Source: Ophioceras dolichostomum
Lineage: Eukaryota; Ascomycota; Sordariomycetes; Magnaporthales; Ophioceraceae
Length of the DNA stretch: 64,000 nucleotides
NCBI GenBank assembly: GCA_003049485.1
Contig: PYST01000059.1
Span: 1-64,000, forward strand
Direction: 5' to 3'
Shown: one piece after another, positions 23,076 to 35,607 of the stretch
How positions within the stretch are numbered: position 1 is the first letter of the stretch
How the letters are laid out: each line of letters begins with the position of its first letter
Made by a program: the position numbers and the translations under genes
The notes under the pieces: generated by a model
Database searches by the model: none
The model's input: only the letters and a program-made list of their open reading frames with translations
What the model was told of the DNA's origin: nothing

Positions 23076-24094
23076 CTTCGAGATCTTTGGCCCGGGACGA
23101 TCCCCAGGACCTAGGAACTTGCGACAGTCGCGCAAGCTGTGTTCTTGCACTGTGTTCGGCTGAGGTTGAGGTCGGAACACGCGAAACTTTGCCGCAACTT
23201 TGAAAGTGGGCAGCCCCAACTGGCAGCCTTGCCGCACCCCACTGTAGCACCGCTGTAACACCACTAAGCTTCAGGGGGTGGGCCCGCTGGAGATACGCGT
23301 AACAGGGGCAGTCAGCTAAAGCTTCAGGTACGGCGCTGCGCAGCCCCGGATTGATGTCATCAGTCATCAGAGCTGACCAGACCTCACCCAACATTGGCGT
23401 TCTCAGTGTTACGAAAATGCATCACACAAAGCATTAGGTTTTCAATGATCGCAAAATCCGCTGCCTTTTTTTTCCCTGACACTAATAGCAAGAGATAATA
23501 CAACGGCCCCAGTCGAAAGAGGAAAGCCAAAAAAAAAATAACAAGGCATGAAACGATAGTTCCTGGGTATCCTCATCAACTTTCACCTCTTCCACTCGCC
23601 TTCGTTTCCTCCGGGGTATACATTTGCATCAAAAGGGGGGGCCCAAAGCCCACCGCTAAAAAAGACCCCGTCCGTCCATAATTTCGCTTTGTTGGGTAGA
23701 AATACAAGATAATTAAGAAGAAAAGGAAGGACAGAAAATAAGAGACCGTACGTTAAGGAACATAATTCCAGTTGCCCTTTGAGCAATGGGCACTGTGGGG
23801 GGCAGTGCAGGGGGTATTAAAGCGTAGCAAGGACAACAGTCCGAGCGAACGAAAGTGACACCAGCAGCCGTTGAGGTCGCTTAGCGAAAGACTGTTTTTT
23901 TGGGGTTTTTCCATTTCATGAGATCCTGCTTTGGAAGCGGGGGCCATTGGTTCTGTGTTGAAAGCGGAGAGCGAAAGGTTGAGTCAAATGTGTGAAATGT
24001 TCCCGAACCGCTCACGCAACGACGGGTTACGTCGCTGGCCTAGTTACTCGTCGGGGGCAACCAGACCGGCTTATTGACTCGAAGCAGCCGAGAT
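23076..24094. other. Intergenic: CIR_N promoter and stomatin 3' flank
   Basis: No gene seen. The left part should hold the promoter of the CIR_N gene; the right part is downstream of the stomatin gene. Short open frames only, with A-rich and T-rich runs near 23470-23540. Confidence 0.5.
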
Positions 24095-25341
24095 TTAGAT
24101 GTTCTCAACCACGCGGGCGTTGATGGCCCGCTGGAAGCCGTGGTCCGAGCCGAACTCGCCGAACGGGTTGCTCTCGCCGCCGGAGTGGCCCTCGCCCGCG
24201 TCGTACCCGCCGGAGGCGCCGCCGCCGCCGACGGCGGCCTGGAAGGCGGCCGAGGACGGCATGGTCTGGTTGGCGGCTGGCAGGAAGATGACCTTGCTGT
24301 TGGCGCTCTTCGCCATGGCCTGCATGGCCTCGAGGTAGCGGATCTGCATGGCGGGCGCCGAGGACAGGATGTCGGCGGCCTGGCGCATGAGCTTGGCAGA
24401 CTCGACCTCTGCCTTGGCCGCGATGATCTTGCTCTCGCCGATGCGCTTGCTCTGTGCGGCCATGGAGAGCGACTCCTGCAGCTCCTGGCTGAAGATGATG
24501 TCCTTGATGAGCATCGACTCGACCTGCACGCCCCAACCCGCCGCGACGTCCTCGATGATCTCGCCGATCGACTGCGCGATCTCCTCACGGCGCTCAATCA
24601 CGTCCTGCAGGACGCGCGCGCCCACGACGTGGCGCAGCGTCGTCTGCGTGCGCTCCACGAGCGCCTGGCGCACGTTGGCGATGCCGAAGGCGGCCTTGTG
24701 AGGGGATACGATGTGGTAGTAGATGACCGAGGTCAGGTGCACGGTGACGTTGTCCTTGGTCATGCAGACCTGCTTAGGCACCTCGACGATCTGGATCTTG
24801 ACGTCCACCTGGACGAGGCGCTCGCTCAGCGGGTTGACCTTGACCAGACCGGGGTCAACGGCCTTGTAGAAGCGGCCGAACTTGGTGACCAGGCCGACGT
24901 TGCCCTGCTGGACGCTCTTGTAAGGGTTCGGGCAGCAGATGCAGCAGGGAACAGCGCCGGCAGTTCCGATGATAGCGCCCATAGCGTTAACTGTGCGGCA
25001 GGAGAAGAGAGACGGGGGGTTGCGTCAGCATTTCATAGAAAGTGCAAGGCGCGGCAGTCTGGCGTCGTGGCGCATTTGCATAGAGTGATCAATTGGCGAT
25101 GTTTAGCTAGCTGGGTGGCAAACGTACTCATCGATCCGTACCAGCCCTTCGGGTTCGCCTCGTCCGACACGACCGAAGCATAGCTCCTCTGAAGATCCTC
25201 CTTCTTCGGAGGCTGAACGGTCATGTTGACCTGCGGCCTGAAGCCAATGGCAGGGCCCGCGTCGGACTCCGGCGCCTTGGGGCCGCTCCGCGAGCTGTTC
25301 CCCGCTTCCGAGGTGAGGTGGGTGTGGGTGTTAGTCGACAT
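24095..25341 (-). CDS. Stomatin/SPFH (band 7) family membrane protein
   Basis: SPFH/prohibitin-homology protein of the stomatin type, which oligomerises at membranes and organises lipid and protein microdomains. Exons 25128-25341 and 24095-24990 join to 369 residues through a split codon (GSM-INAMGAIIG). Residues 1-71 are a polar tail; 72-91 form a short hydrophobic stretch ending in a Cys cluster PCCICCP (86-92), a likely membrane and palmitoylation site. The SPFH domain follows (about 100-270: NVGLVTKFGRFYKAVDPGL, IQIVEVPKQVCMTKDNVTV, AAFGIANVRQAL), then the helical AKAEVESAKLMRQAADI region and a Gly/Ser-rich tail. Start chosen because the exon 1 frame begins with ATG after a stop-rich leader and the splice restores the domain. 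Target membrane (plasma membrane or mitochondrion) cannot be told. Confidence 0.92.
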
Positions 25342-28300
25342 CTTGGAGGGCGGGGGGTTGCGTATGATGCGAATATGTTTATTTTCGCCGGCGGAGAGTG
25401 TTAGCGACTTCGACGAGCTGGTCGGTATCCTTGGTGATGATTTGCGATGGCCCCGAGTGAGAGAGAGTGATTGCTTTGGGGATGCGATGTTGGGAACAAG
25501 AAACGTCCTAACAAAGAAATCGGGGGAGGGGGTAATTTATGTTTCATGGGAGCGGGAAGGGGAAGTCGCGACAAACAACCAAGAGACAGCTCCCCAGCTT
25601 AGGTCTGTAGGTCAGGTTGTCTTGGCGCTAGTGGCGTGTCGAAGCACGAGGTGCTACAGCCGTTGTCCCTGTCGGTGGTTCACTGTGGAGGCGCAGCGGG
25701 AGCTCTGTTCCCAGTGATATCACAGCAGCGAGGGTCGCTGCGTGAACCACTGGCCAATGTCATCACAGCAGTAACAAGGGATCACAACAGCCTGCACTTA
25801 CCTGCACTCTCCGCATTCGAATGTGGATTGCGCCCATCCCTAAGCTTCGGACCGTGCGGGGCAGAACCACAGAAACCGCTGAAGGAACGAACCAGGCAGC
25901 GTTAAAATTGCGGGTCTATTCGGCCTGCAGCCTGTTGGCTGACCACCAGGCGCACAGCCTAGCATCGACGGAAGCACCTGTCACCACAGTGCCAGTTTGC
26001 CTTGTCCGACACTGCCTAATTCCAGGTTCATTCCTCTGCTGTGAGACCTTTTCCACTTGATAATGGTAGGAGCTTGAATCGGTACTAACAACGGCCCACG
26101 ACGCTTGCACCGCCAGCGAACATACTTGCGTTCGGTCGCCCAAGAGAGTTACCATCTTTTGTCCGCATTGGTGTCGTTTTTGGCGGAGGGGGTTTGTCGT
26201 CCACTCGTTGTGAAACGTGGAGATCAGACCCTTATCCCCAACCCCTGACGGCAGAAGTCCTTTCTCGACGGATTTCACCGTGGGATGTAAGCTTGGGGTC
26301 GAGAGGGAATACTGTGGCGGCGCTGTGGCTCCAGTTCCTTTCTTCCAACTTCCCTCTCGACCCCATCCGTATTTCGTAATTCGCGATGTTCGGTTTTCCG
26401 ATGTGCCAGGGCGCCACTCATCAGGACAATGTCATTGGAAACGCAGTGAGGTCATCAGAGTCTTGTGCAGCCTTAAGTTGGGCTCGGCTCGACTGGTCCC
26501 GCCCGCCAATTGCCTTGGTGCCGAGTTCCGAATTCCCATTGACTCCAATTCGAGCTCTGTCCAAAGGACTCGCGGCTTCGATGGCCACTGACGCCCCGGC
26601 TCGCTCACTACCTAAGTACCTATTGATCAATTCATCCACTTGGAAGGTCTCTGCAGAGATACATACACTGATGAGAAGCCAAGGAAAGAAGCTTATCATC
26701 TGCGGCGTCTTTGTGGAAGTTTGGAGGCCAGCATGACCTCAACATTCCCATTTCCAAGACAATGGGTGCCCTGCCACCACATTCTGTCAGCTCCACCTTA
26801 TTTACACTTTCTCTCAATCCTACCCCCACCACCACGAAGCTCCCGTGGATGTTTTCTCTGGCACACAGAGTTTCAAAACGAATCTCTCGACGGCGCTCTT
26901 CGTTGTAGTACGTCGTACTAGCAGGCGCGGATCGGAGAGGAGCCGAAAGTGAGCTCTAGTGCCGATTGTTTTAGCTCTACCTAGTTCCTGCCCCCAGCTC
27001 CAGCTGTTTGCCTTCTTCCCTGCCGTTGGATCCCGCTGCTCGCGCATACAACGCAGGCACAACCTCCAATGCTAGTGAAAACCTGCCCCTCGCGAGCAAC
27101 TGCTTCCATACCCTGTGCTAGTGTTAGCTCACCCCAAGCGGGGAGAGAAAGGCCAAAATCTCACAAAAGTCGGGATCGATAGAGAGAAAACACTGCCCCC
27201 TGGAGGTTGCACACAACCACGTCGGGACGAGCATCAACTGCCAGATCCAGCACTTTCCACGTCGACCCATTTTCTTAACCCGAACGTCATCACGAGTCTG
27301 GCAGAGAGGTAAGGTAGGAGGCCACTAGCTTCGAAGCCGGAGCGGGGTAGCAGCTATCCTTGACTGTTCTCTGTTTTGTCAGTTGCATCCGATATGGATT
27401 GGCACTGCAGCCCGCCTACGATGGAGCTATCCGGGCACAGCCACGCCCGGTCTCGACCATCTCCTCTCCTCTTCTCCTCTTCAACCCGGATCGACGAATG
27501 GCACCAGTCCAGTCTGTCAGTCGGCCCCTCGTGTTCTGCCGCGCCCCGTCGTCGCCCTTGATCCCGTGACAATCGGGTGTTCTCTTTGCTCCGGTGCACA
27601 TATGTTGCAACGTGCGTCGATCGATAGACCCCCATATTTCATCCTCGCCGCCTGCGATTCGGCAGAAGTGAGAGAGAAGAAGGTCTCAAAGTATTTAGCC
27701 TCTAGTGAGCAAGCCTCGAGGGTGGCGAAATCGGCCGATCAAGGAACGGTGTACATTAGTTGGTGCCGAAAGTGGCACTCTTCTAGAATCCTTCTAGCGG
27801 CTTATGTGGTGCTTGGTTGATATTGTGCCTTGCTGCCAAGTGGTCCATAGCCCCCTTTTCTTTCCTCAACATGAAAGCGCTGGTGACCCCAAAGGTCCAG
27901 TGCCGCTCTTCAGCCAAGACAGATTGGCGAGTAACTAAGATCGCTAGAGAGAAAGTCCCCTTTGAAATGTAAGGCAAGCAATAAAGGAAGGGAAGGCTGC
28001 CTTGCTCGGCCTCAGCCGCCAGCCTTCGCCCCTAGACATCCTATCCCGTTTGATGATAGTCCCCAGCCGCAGTCGGCATGTCCGTCATCATGCGGATTAT
28101 TGCCATCATCATCACAAGACATTTTGCTTTGCGGGGGCGGGCTGTCTGCTCGAACCCGAATCGTCTCGCAAGGCTGTCTACACTGCTTGTTCGCTCCCGC
28201 CGTATTCATCATCGCGCATCCCGCCTCTTCTAGCCGCTAGACCACGTTTTTCCTCTTCCTTTCAGTGGACAGGCACAGCACAGTGTGCGTGGCTAACCAA

Positions 28301-29645
28301 GGTCGTATTCCACAGGTACTCTAACCGACAGTAAACGCAAGATATCTGTGGATAGGATATCAATCGTCATGCTCGCAGCATGCTGCGCCACCGCCCGAGA
28401 GATGTGATGGGTGCTGCTTGTGTATCGTCCGGTTCTCTTCTTGCTTAGCTACCTACGTTCGATGTGGTGGCATTGGCCGAGCTGTCGACGGCCTTGGCCT
28501 CGGCTTTCTGAAGCTTGTTACATTCCCTCATAGTGTCTACCAAGGGGACAGTTGCTCGGAGGACAGTATCAGGAGAGAAGTAATCAATGGCTGATATTTT
28601 GTACATGGAGCTCTGCAACCAGCTCAGATAAAAATCGGCCTAACTGGTTGTTGACCCGCGTGGTCTCCAGCAAATCTCGCTATCGGGTTCTCCGTACGAA
28701 ATACGAAAAGGGGTAAAGCAGCAGCTCCCAACGCTGGTCCCCTCGCCGACAGCAAACTTTTCAATGGGCACATGTCTTTCTGCGTGCCGCTTTGGATGTG
28801 CCAAGGGAAACTCCGGCGAACGTGAGGGCGCTCATGTAGCATCAGACGGTAGATAGTCAGGCGTCTTTCCGTCCGTCGCCTTGGTGGCCCGCTCCCAAGA
28901 AAGTTCGGTCTCGAAAGGCGGCATGACTAGCCTCCTCATAAGCTCGACTTAACCTGCCTTCTGGCCAGCTAATACATTTGGCATCGACACGTAGTCCTCT
29001 GAGCCACTTTGGCGTTCCATCGAGCGCCCGGTGGTCTGCGAGTCGATGTGACGGCCGGCTTCGTCCAGCGGTCGGTGAAGAAATCGATTAGCAGTGTCGG
29101 GGAAGGCTTTTTCGACGTCAGCATCGAAGACTACCTACTACTCTTCATCTATCTCCTCTGAGCCATTCCTTGCTCTCATGTGCTCTAGTCTCATCAAAAA
29201 GGGTTGTGACGACGATTGGAGGCATGGGGATATGGATTCGTATCTCCTTCCGGAGAGACCGCGATCCATTTGTTCTACAACTCACGACAAGTCCAGATGG
29301 GTCCTCCATTGCTCGTTTCTGCTATCGAGATGTAGAACCTGTTTTCAGCGTTGGGTCGTTTCTTGTGGACTCAGCGCATCTTTCTTTTCGTCAAAGTGTC
29401 TAGGTAGGTGACTAAGGGAAATCCTTCGTGAACTCATCGGTGCATGTGTAAGTGTTTGGGTGTGGTAAAGCTTGAAGAACGCAAAAATGGAAACGAGAAG
29501 GGAAGAGACGCCTCCGTGCCAATGCAGAACGCATCGCTAAGTGGACATGCAACAGTGTAGTCGTAAAGGTCCCCCCTCCCGAGCTGGCTTCATGATGTCA
29601 TGCAGCCGGAAACTCCATGCATACCAGCTGGCCATACACCACCAC
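25342..29645. other. 4.3-kb stretch without supportable gene
   Basis: The first few hundred bases should include the stomatin promoter. Beyond that only short, mutually inconsistent frames are seen on both strands, without domains, good splice chains or transposon hallmarks. It may hold a non-coding RNA or a decayed gene, but nothing in the sequence allows me to name one. Confidence 0.45.
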
Positions 29646-31203
29646 CTAGTGATTATTCTTTCTCTTCACCTTCCATCGTCGGGCCTTGTCAGCCAGATCG
29701 GCCTCATTGTATGAGATCGTGGTCGCAGCTCTCCTCCTCTTGCCGCTTCGACAAGGTTGCTCGTCCTCCTCGTCCTCCTGCTCCTCCTCCTTCAGCGATC
29801 TCTTCTCAGGCTCCATAGCCTCAACCTCGAGCCGCTCCATTTGCCGCCGTAGCATTTTGATCTTGCGGTCAACGGCGAAGACGTCGCCAGCAAGTCCCAA
29901 GATCTGCTCGAAGGTAGGCGCCAAAACCTTCAGCTCCTTTATCACTGCTTCGGAATACATGCTGGTGCGCTCCAAGCCGATTCTCATCAAGGCCTCGCGG
30001 AACAGCAGCTCCTCAGCATCCATGAACTTGAACGTAGAGTGGTTGTCGTTTGGCCGAGTGAGCTGTCTCTTTAGGTCAGCAACGCCGGAATCCTCCATGC
30101 CGCGGATCACGGCTCCGGGGATGAGATTCGGCACTCGGACGCGCACGCCTAGCTGCTCCCGCTCCGCCGCGTTGAGTTGGTAAGGCTTGCGCCTTTTGTC
30201 ATTTGGGTGGTCTTGTGCGCCACTTCTAGCCGCCGCCAAACCGCCGCGAGCCCGCAGTCTCTGGACAAGCTGGGAGGCCTCGCTGAGGCAGCGCTCTAGT
30301 CGGTCCAGGTCGTCATCCCGGTCGAACTCGCCGCCATCGACTCCAAGCCGGAGCATGTCGTTTTCCTCGGCCTCTCCATGGCCGGGGGCTGCCGCAGTAG
30401 ACTCTTGAAATTCGTAGCCAGATGAGATTCGGATCGGGTCCTGGTCAGTATCTTGCAGGGTTCCTTCAGGCTGCTCCAACCAGCCAGCATCCTGCACTGG
30501 ACCGACTCGTTCGCTCTGTCCGTTATCAGTGATATCGGCGACCCGGTCGAAGGCGTCCTGGTACTCGAAGTCAGCACTCCTACCACCCGATTGCCGAACC
30601 ATATCTTCCTTTAGCTCCCTCCTGGCTCGAGATTCCAGTTTTCGCACCATCTTGAACCGGGATTGAGCTTTCGCCGCGGCGGCTCTCTGAGGCAAAGGAG
30701 CCAGATCAACCGGCGGCGGATCAACCAGCGAAGGGTCAATCAGCGAAGGATCAACCAGCGGTACTTTCTCATCCACTGTCAAAGAGATTAGCATTCTCGC
30801 TCGGTCTCCACGGGATTCTCTTTTCTGATGAGCGCGTCCGTCACGACCGCTGGGTGGGAGAGGAGAAACAGGAGGATTTACCCAGAGCCGGGACTGGCGC
30901 ACTCGGCGATGGCGGACTGAGAGGGATGGTAATGGGTTTCCAGATATCCTCTGGTAGGGCTGGAGCTGGCGGGGTACCGGCGGGATCCTGGAAGCCGACA
31001 TCAAGAGCCTGAGGCTGACCCAGGGTGTACAACGGCGACGGGATATCTAAGGACCGGTCCGGATCTTTGCCGAATGACCAGGTTGAGCGTTCAAGGAAGG
31101 AAGGCTGCGCTGACGACCCTGGTGGTAGTTTGTGCATGTCCGCTATGCCGATGTTAAAGGATCGTCGGACATCTTTGATCGGGGAGGGAGTTATTGGCTC
31201 CAT
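29646..31203 (-). CDS. Unrecognised nuclear-type coiled-coil protein
   Basis: Two exons, 30882-31203 and 29646-30775, join over a 106-nt intron (GTAAAT..TTGACAG) to 483 residues. I do not recognise the family. The N-terminus (MEPITPSPIKDVRRSFNIGI) contains TPSP and RRSF sites that look like kinase targets. Then come a Pro-rich part and a 15-nt repeat coding VDPSLIDPSL-type text. A basic segment RFKMVRKLESRARRELKEDM, an acidic middle, a helical DDLDRLERCLSEASQLVQRLRA segment and a likely folded C-terminal part follow (about residues 330-440: LNAAEREQLGVRVRVPNLIP, FMDAEELLFREALMRIGLER, a KIKMLRRQMERLEVEAM coil). It ends in an acidic stretch and a basic tail. The architecture recalls small kinetochore or chromatin subunits, but that is only an impression. 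Confidence 0.7.
30721..30765 (-). repeat. 15-nt imperfect tandem repeat in coding exon
   Basis: Three near-identical 15-nt units (TCAAYCAGCGAAGGR type on the plus strand) encode repeated valine/isoleucine-aspartate-proline-serine text in the unrecognised protein. Confidence 0.75.
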
Positions 31204-32682
31204 TATGTGAGACCTGGCTAGCGCCACTTCAGCTAAAATGAATTTATGCCAAATTCGATCCTCACAGATGCTGTGTCGAGAATATAAATTCCTTGAACGA
31301 AATATGGGGAGGAGATTTGAAATCAAATTCTGGTGTCTCGAAGGATGGATATGGGTGATGAAAGAACATGTGTCGACGGCCTCCGTCGCGAAGCATATAT
31401 TGGATTCTTGATTGACTTACCTGGCTTTCCGCCTGAATCGATGAAAATCAACAGGGCCTTCTCCTTAGGTAACGGGTGTTCCTTCGAGCGGAAGGCTCGT
31501 ATGCCACTGGGAGATGATATGCCGCAGTGGCTTGGTCGGCCAGGTAAAAGATGATGATCTAGCACAGGACCGGGGCAACGGACACTGTTTTCTCGGAATA
31601 TACGGAGGAAGAGTTCGCAGTTCCCAAATGTCGGAAGGATGAGGAAATTGAGATAAAAACAAGGAAATGGTAGAGCACGGCACTGAGGGACGATGAGGGC
31701 AGACGGCTTCCGGGATGAAGTGCGAAGGTATGATATGCGGCTTCGAGAGGCGCCCGTTCCAAGAGGAAGGGAGCCAAGCCGAAATAAAAGGGTTGATTAA
31801 ACCAGGTGAGAGCTAGGGAGTATTGGCGGCGGGCTGGGAATTTAGGTGCCAATAACCACCAAATGCTGCCTGGTTGTGGAAGATTGAGTACTGGGAGATG
31901 CTCGGCGACAACTTCGTGAGGCTGGTACCGAGAAGGCCAGGTCGTGATAGGCAGCAACGGGCAGAAGCCTGCGGGTCGTTCCTTCCATTCACTAAAAAGA
32001 AGGAAGAGGGACTGCGGAAAATAGGGCCGGGATTTGGTAGTGGCCGAGAAATCCTTTAGTGATAAGTACAACTCGGTAGGCTCGCAGGCCGTCGAGACGT
32101 CTTTGAAAGATGAAGGATTGGGCGTTCGGAAGAATCTACCTAGGCAGAAGCCAGGCGCGAAAAATCTTTGAGCAACCTCACCTAGTAGAATCATTTAGGT
32201 ACGAACGAGAGAAGTACACGGGGAGACGAGCCAGGAGTGGCGGGAGCTCCGGAGGATCACGGTGTCGTCGTGTGCCGTGGACGAAGAGAGCAAGGAAAAC
32301 GTGTCGCGAGAAGTAGCAAGTCCAGTTGTTCACACGAGCAGGGAAATACGCGCGCACCATTGTTTCTTCTTTAAGTTTGTCAATATATATCGCGGAAACG
32401 ATGTTATATACATTTGCTAAATACATACAGATATACGTGCGATCAAGCCCCCTTGTTAAGCAACTAACAAACAAGGTATCCTATCCAGAAGATAAACAGG
32501 GCTGGTTGAAAGGATTTTGAATATGTACAGGTGTCTGCTTATGAGAACCTAGCAGTCAAAAGTGTGGAAACCCGCTATAAACAGAAACGAAAGGGGGAAA
32601 AAGTAAGTCATGTCTCATACAGGTGATGTGAATAGGGATAAGGGTGGATGTCGTCGGGTGTCGTGAGAGCCCGTCATAATCA
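31204..32682. other. Intergenic: upstream of the coiled-coil gene, downstream of pirin
   Basis: A minus-strand open frame at 31559-32194 is fairly long, but its start and splice context are not convincing (see rejected items). I read the region as promoter of the gene at 29646-31203 plus the pirin 3' flank. Confidence 0.45.
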
Positions 32683-33981
32683 TCAACGAACCATCGACTT
32701 CCCAATCTCGCTCTCCCACCCCTCCGCCCTCTCAAACCCATTCGCATGCGTCTGGTAGTCCATGATCGCCTTATACACCTCCTCCTTCGTGTTGACCACA
32801 AACGGCCCGTACTGCACGACCGGCTGGTCGAGCGGCGTCCCCGCGATCAGCACGAACCTGCCGGGCTTCTCTGCCTCCTCGTCCACGCTCGCGATGATGG
32901 CCTCGCCGTCCGGCTGGAACACCACGTTGTGGAACTGCTGCACCACAGTCCTTTCTTCTCCTTCCGAAGACCCACCGAAGACCACGTCGTTGCCGTCGAG
33001 CACGTACGCGAAGGCGTTCCACCCCTTTGGCACCGGCTGCGCGACGCGCCCGCCGGGCCTGATCTCGACGTCCAGGATCCACACCGGCGTGTACGCGAGG
33101 TCCTTGACGGAGTCCACGCCGTGCGACTGGCCGGATATGACCTTCACCGTCACCTTACCGTCGTCGGCCGTGACGGAGGGTATCTCGGAGGCGCGCAGGT
33201 CGCGGTACCGCGGCTCGCAGCCCTTGAGCTCGCGGGGGAGGTCGACCCACAGCTGCAGGCCGACGTTGGCGGATCCGTCGGCGTTCTGGCGCGGCATCTC
33301 GGCGTGCATGATGCCCCGCCCCGCGGTCATGAACTGCAGGTCGCCGGCCTCGATGGTGCCCTTGTGGCCTGCGAAGTCTTCGTGGTCGACTGCTCCCTGG
33401 AGGAGATATGTGATGGTTTCTTGGCCGCGATGGGGACTTTTGTTTTGTTGCAGTTTTAGGTTAGTATTTAGTCGGAGGGAAAAAGGGCAGGATGGTAAGG
33501 GGACGACGGGAAGTAGACGTAGGGTAGGGGACTGGACTCACTGATCAGGGAAGCCTGCGCCGGGTTTGATGGAGAAGTGGTCCAGCATCAAAAAGGGGCT
33601 GAAGCTCCTCAGCGAAGGCGTGCCGATCGAACGCCGTACGCGCGCACCTGCACCCTCTGCCTGCTCGATGGCAAGGAAGACCTTGCGTATCGCTCTGGGG
33701 ATGGACATTTCTGTGGCGTAAAGGTGAGTGTCGTCGTCGTCCAGGTGCTGCGTTTTCGCTTGCGCTGCTGCCGTCGTTACGGTCGTGCTATCGTCGTCGG
33801 CTACGGGGTAATAAGAGCCCAACACGGCGGTGATCTGGCTGTTGATGATCTGGAGGTAGCTTTTCGCGGTGTTCGATAGTAGGTTTCCGGTGTCGAAAAT
33901 GCTCTCTCGAAACAGGAATATGGCGCAGAATCCGACGATTGTGGGGACGATCAAAAACGAAAAGCCCTTCATCGAGAACAA
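32683..33981 (-). CDS. Pirin (cupin family) with N-terminal extension
   Basis: Pirin, a metal-binding bicupin; family members act as nuclear cofactors or quercetinase-like enzymes. Exons 33542-33981 and 32683-33436 join over a 105-nt intron at GFPDHPHRGQETITYLLQGA, exactly the conserved cupin motif, giving 397 residues. The four metal ligands of the family are present: H147 and H149 (HPHRG), H191 and E193 (MTAGRGIMHAEMP). Canonical pirin starts at the internal M92 (33708, MSIPRAIRKVFLAIEQAEGA), which would give 306 residues. The open frame continues 91 codons upstream to an ATG at 33981 with a hydrophobic segment at residues about 6-24 (GFSFLIVPTIVGFCAIFLF), like a signal anchor, and an acidic/Thr-rich linker. 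Which start is used is unknown; both may be. Confidence 0.9.
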
Positions 33982-35607
33982 GGAGGTCCGCCCGGTACTA
34001 CTTATACTCGTAGGGGGCTGGGTGGTCGTTGAAATTGAGTCGGTCTGGTGTGGAGAGGGTTTCTTCTCTTTCGGGTATTTGCGATTCGTCAGGGAGAAGA
34101 AAAAAGGGCCAAGGGCAGGGAAGAGAGAGAGAGAGAAATATCAGGAAGATTCCCCGCCAATCTGTCCTCCTCCTCATCCCGCCCCATCATCGTCGCTCCT
34201 CGCGCTCGCCTTGCCTTGCCCCACCATCTCGGGGAAACACCGTCGCCGCGAACTCGGTAGTGCGCGCAGTTCGCGATAATTAGTATATTTTGCCCCGCTG
34301 TCTAAAAATGACTAACGGTTACATCATCAGGCAGGGTCGCCGCTAAACTTCTTCGAGGTGGACCAGGGCTGCTTTGTCAAGCCTGGGTCAGCCAGAGGGC
34401 GAATTGTCCAATCAAGACGGCGACGGTTTTCTATGGGTTTCTTTTTCGAGCTGCTTCTGCTTCTTTGCTCTCAGATCTTGTCACGTTCTCATCGGTGTGA
34501 CATGGCTTTGTTGTGTTGAGTCTCCTCTCGTAGCCTGGCCCTATGAGCCTCAGGGGATGAGAGGCTCTCGGCCTATCTAGACCGACCGCCTCTTTCTTTG
34601 ATGACACATTTGGCCGCGACTCGAACTCTTGTCGTCTTTCATGTCGACGCCCGGATACAAGCTTGTTCCCTGAGTGGTTGAGCTGGCTCGCCGAGGCCCT
34701 TGATAATAGGCTCATATGAGGTAGTTTGATCATGTTCGTCAAGTGTTGGTGTCATCGACTCGTGGTTCTAAAACAAACGCCAAAACGGCCATGTTTTTGG
34801 TCATAGCTAGCCAGCGCAATGAAGAGATGCGAGCGATGGATTGACATACGGACAAGAGGCTTCTGTACGTTGGATGGGTTACAATGGAGAAAGGGATCTA
34901 TTAGACGGGGTTGTGTTTTGTTTCTTGTACAGGCTACACGTAATGAGCTACTATTCAGATAACCGAGCTTCCTAATCACCAACTCGTCAACGACCACCCC
35001 TGAAAGCGAGCTATCCCCTGCGCCCTCCTACATGTTTTTGGTCTTTTTTTTTTTGTCCTCTGTTTTGTTTACCCTCGACGATCCAGCAGCTCATCATGAC
35101 AAAGGAAAAGGGAATCATTTGGTAGTGTTGGGCAGTGTCAAAACACCGCGAAACCATGAGGTGAGAAATGTCGCTGGGAGGTGGTCAAAACTGAAATGAC
35201 TGGGGAAAAAAGAAGACACAAAACTCGTTTTCGACGCATGCGCTAGGAGAGAGAGAGAAAAGGAGGGAATCCGTCATCAAGAAGGTTTGTCCGTTGAGGA
35301 GAGAGAAAGAACACAAGCAACCCGTGAGTGAAAGGTGGAAGGGGGGAAAAAATGGGAATAAAAAAATGGGATATCCGAGAAGAAAAGGGGGTGAGTTGAA
35401 ACTGTGAGCTGAGCTCCAGAATAGCACCAAGCTGTGCGAAAGCGATTTTGTGTAGCAGGCTTGGTCCGTAGGATCGTTCTTATCTACTCCATCGACTCGC
35501 CGTATTCCTCATTACTACCGGCAGTCTCACCCCCGTTCATCCTCAGCTGATTTCTGTGGGCTGCAGAGCTTGTCATTCTTGCCCGATCAGAGTACAGGCT
35601 CAGTCGC
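33982..35607. other. Intergenic: pirin promoter and CAP20 3' flank
   Basis: No gene seen. A purine-rich GA tract lies at about 34100-34145 and others near 35240-35400. The frames present are short and without recognisable domains. Confidence 0.5.

Noticed and set aside
24074..25183. Plus-strand open frame of 369 codons over the stomatin gene
   Set aside because: Antisense shadow that also crosses the stomatin intron; the minus strand has the conserved SPFH domain.
31559..32194. Minus-strand frame of 211 codons upstream of the coiled-coil gene
   Set aside because: No recognisable domain, ordinary intergenic composition, and no splice join to the next gene that improves it. Could be reconsidered with RNA data.
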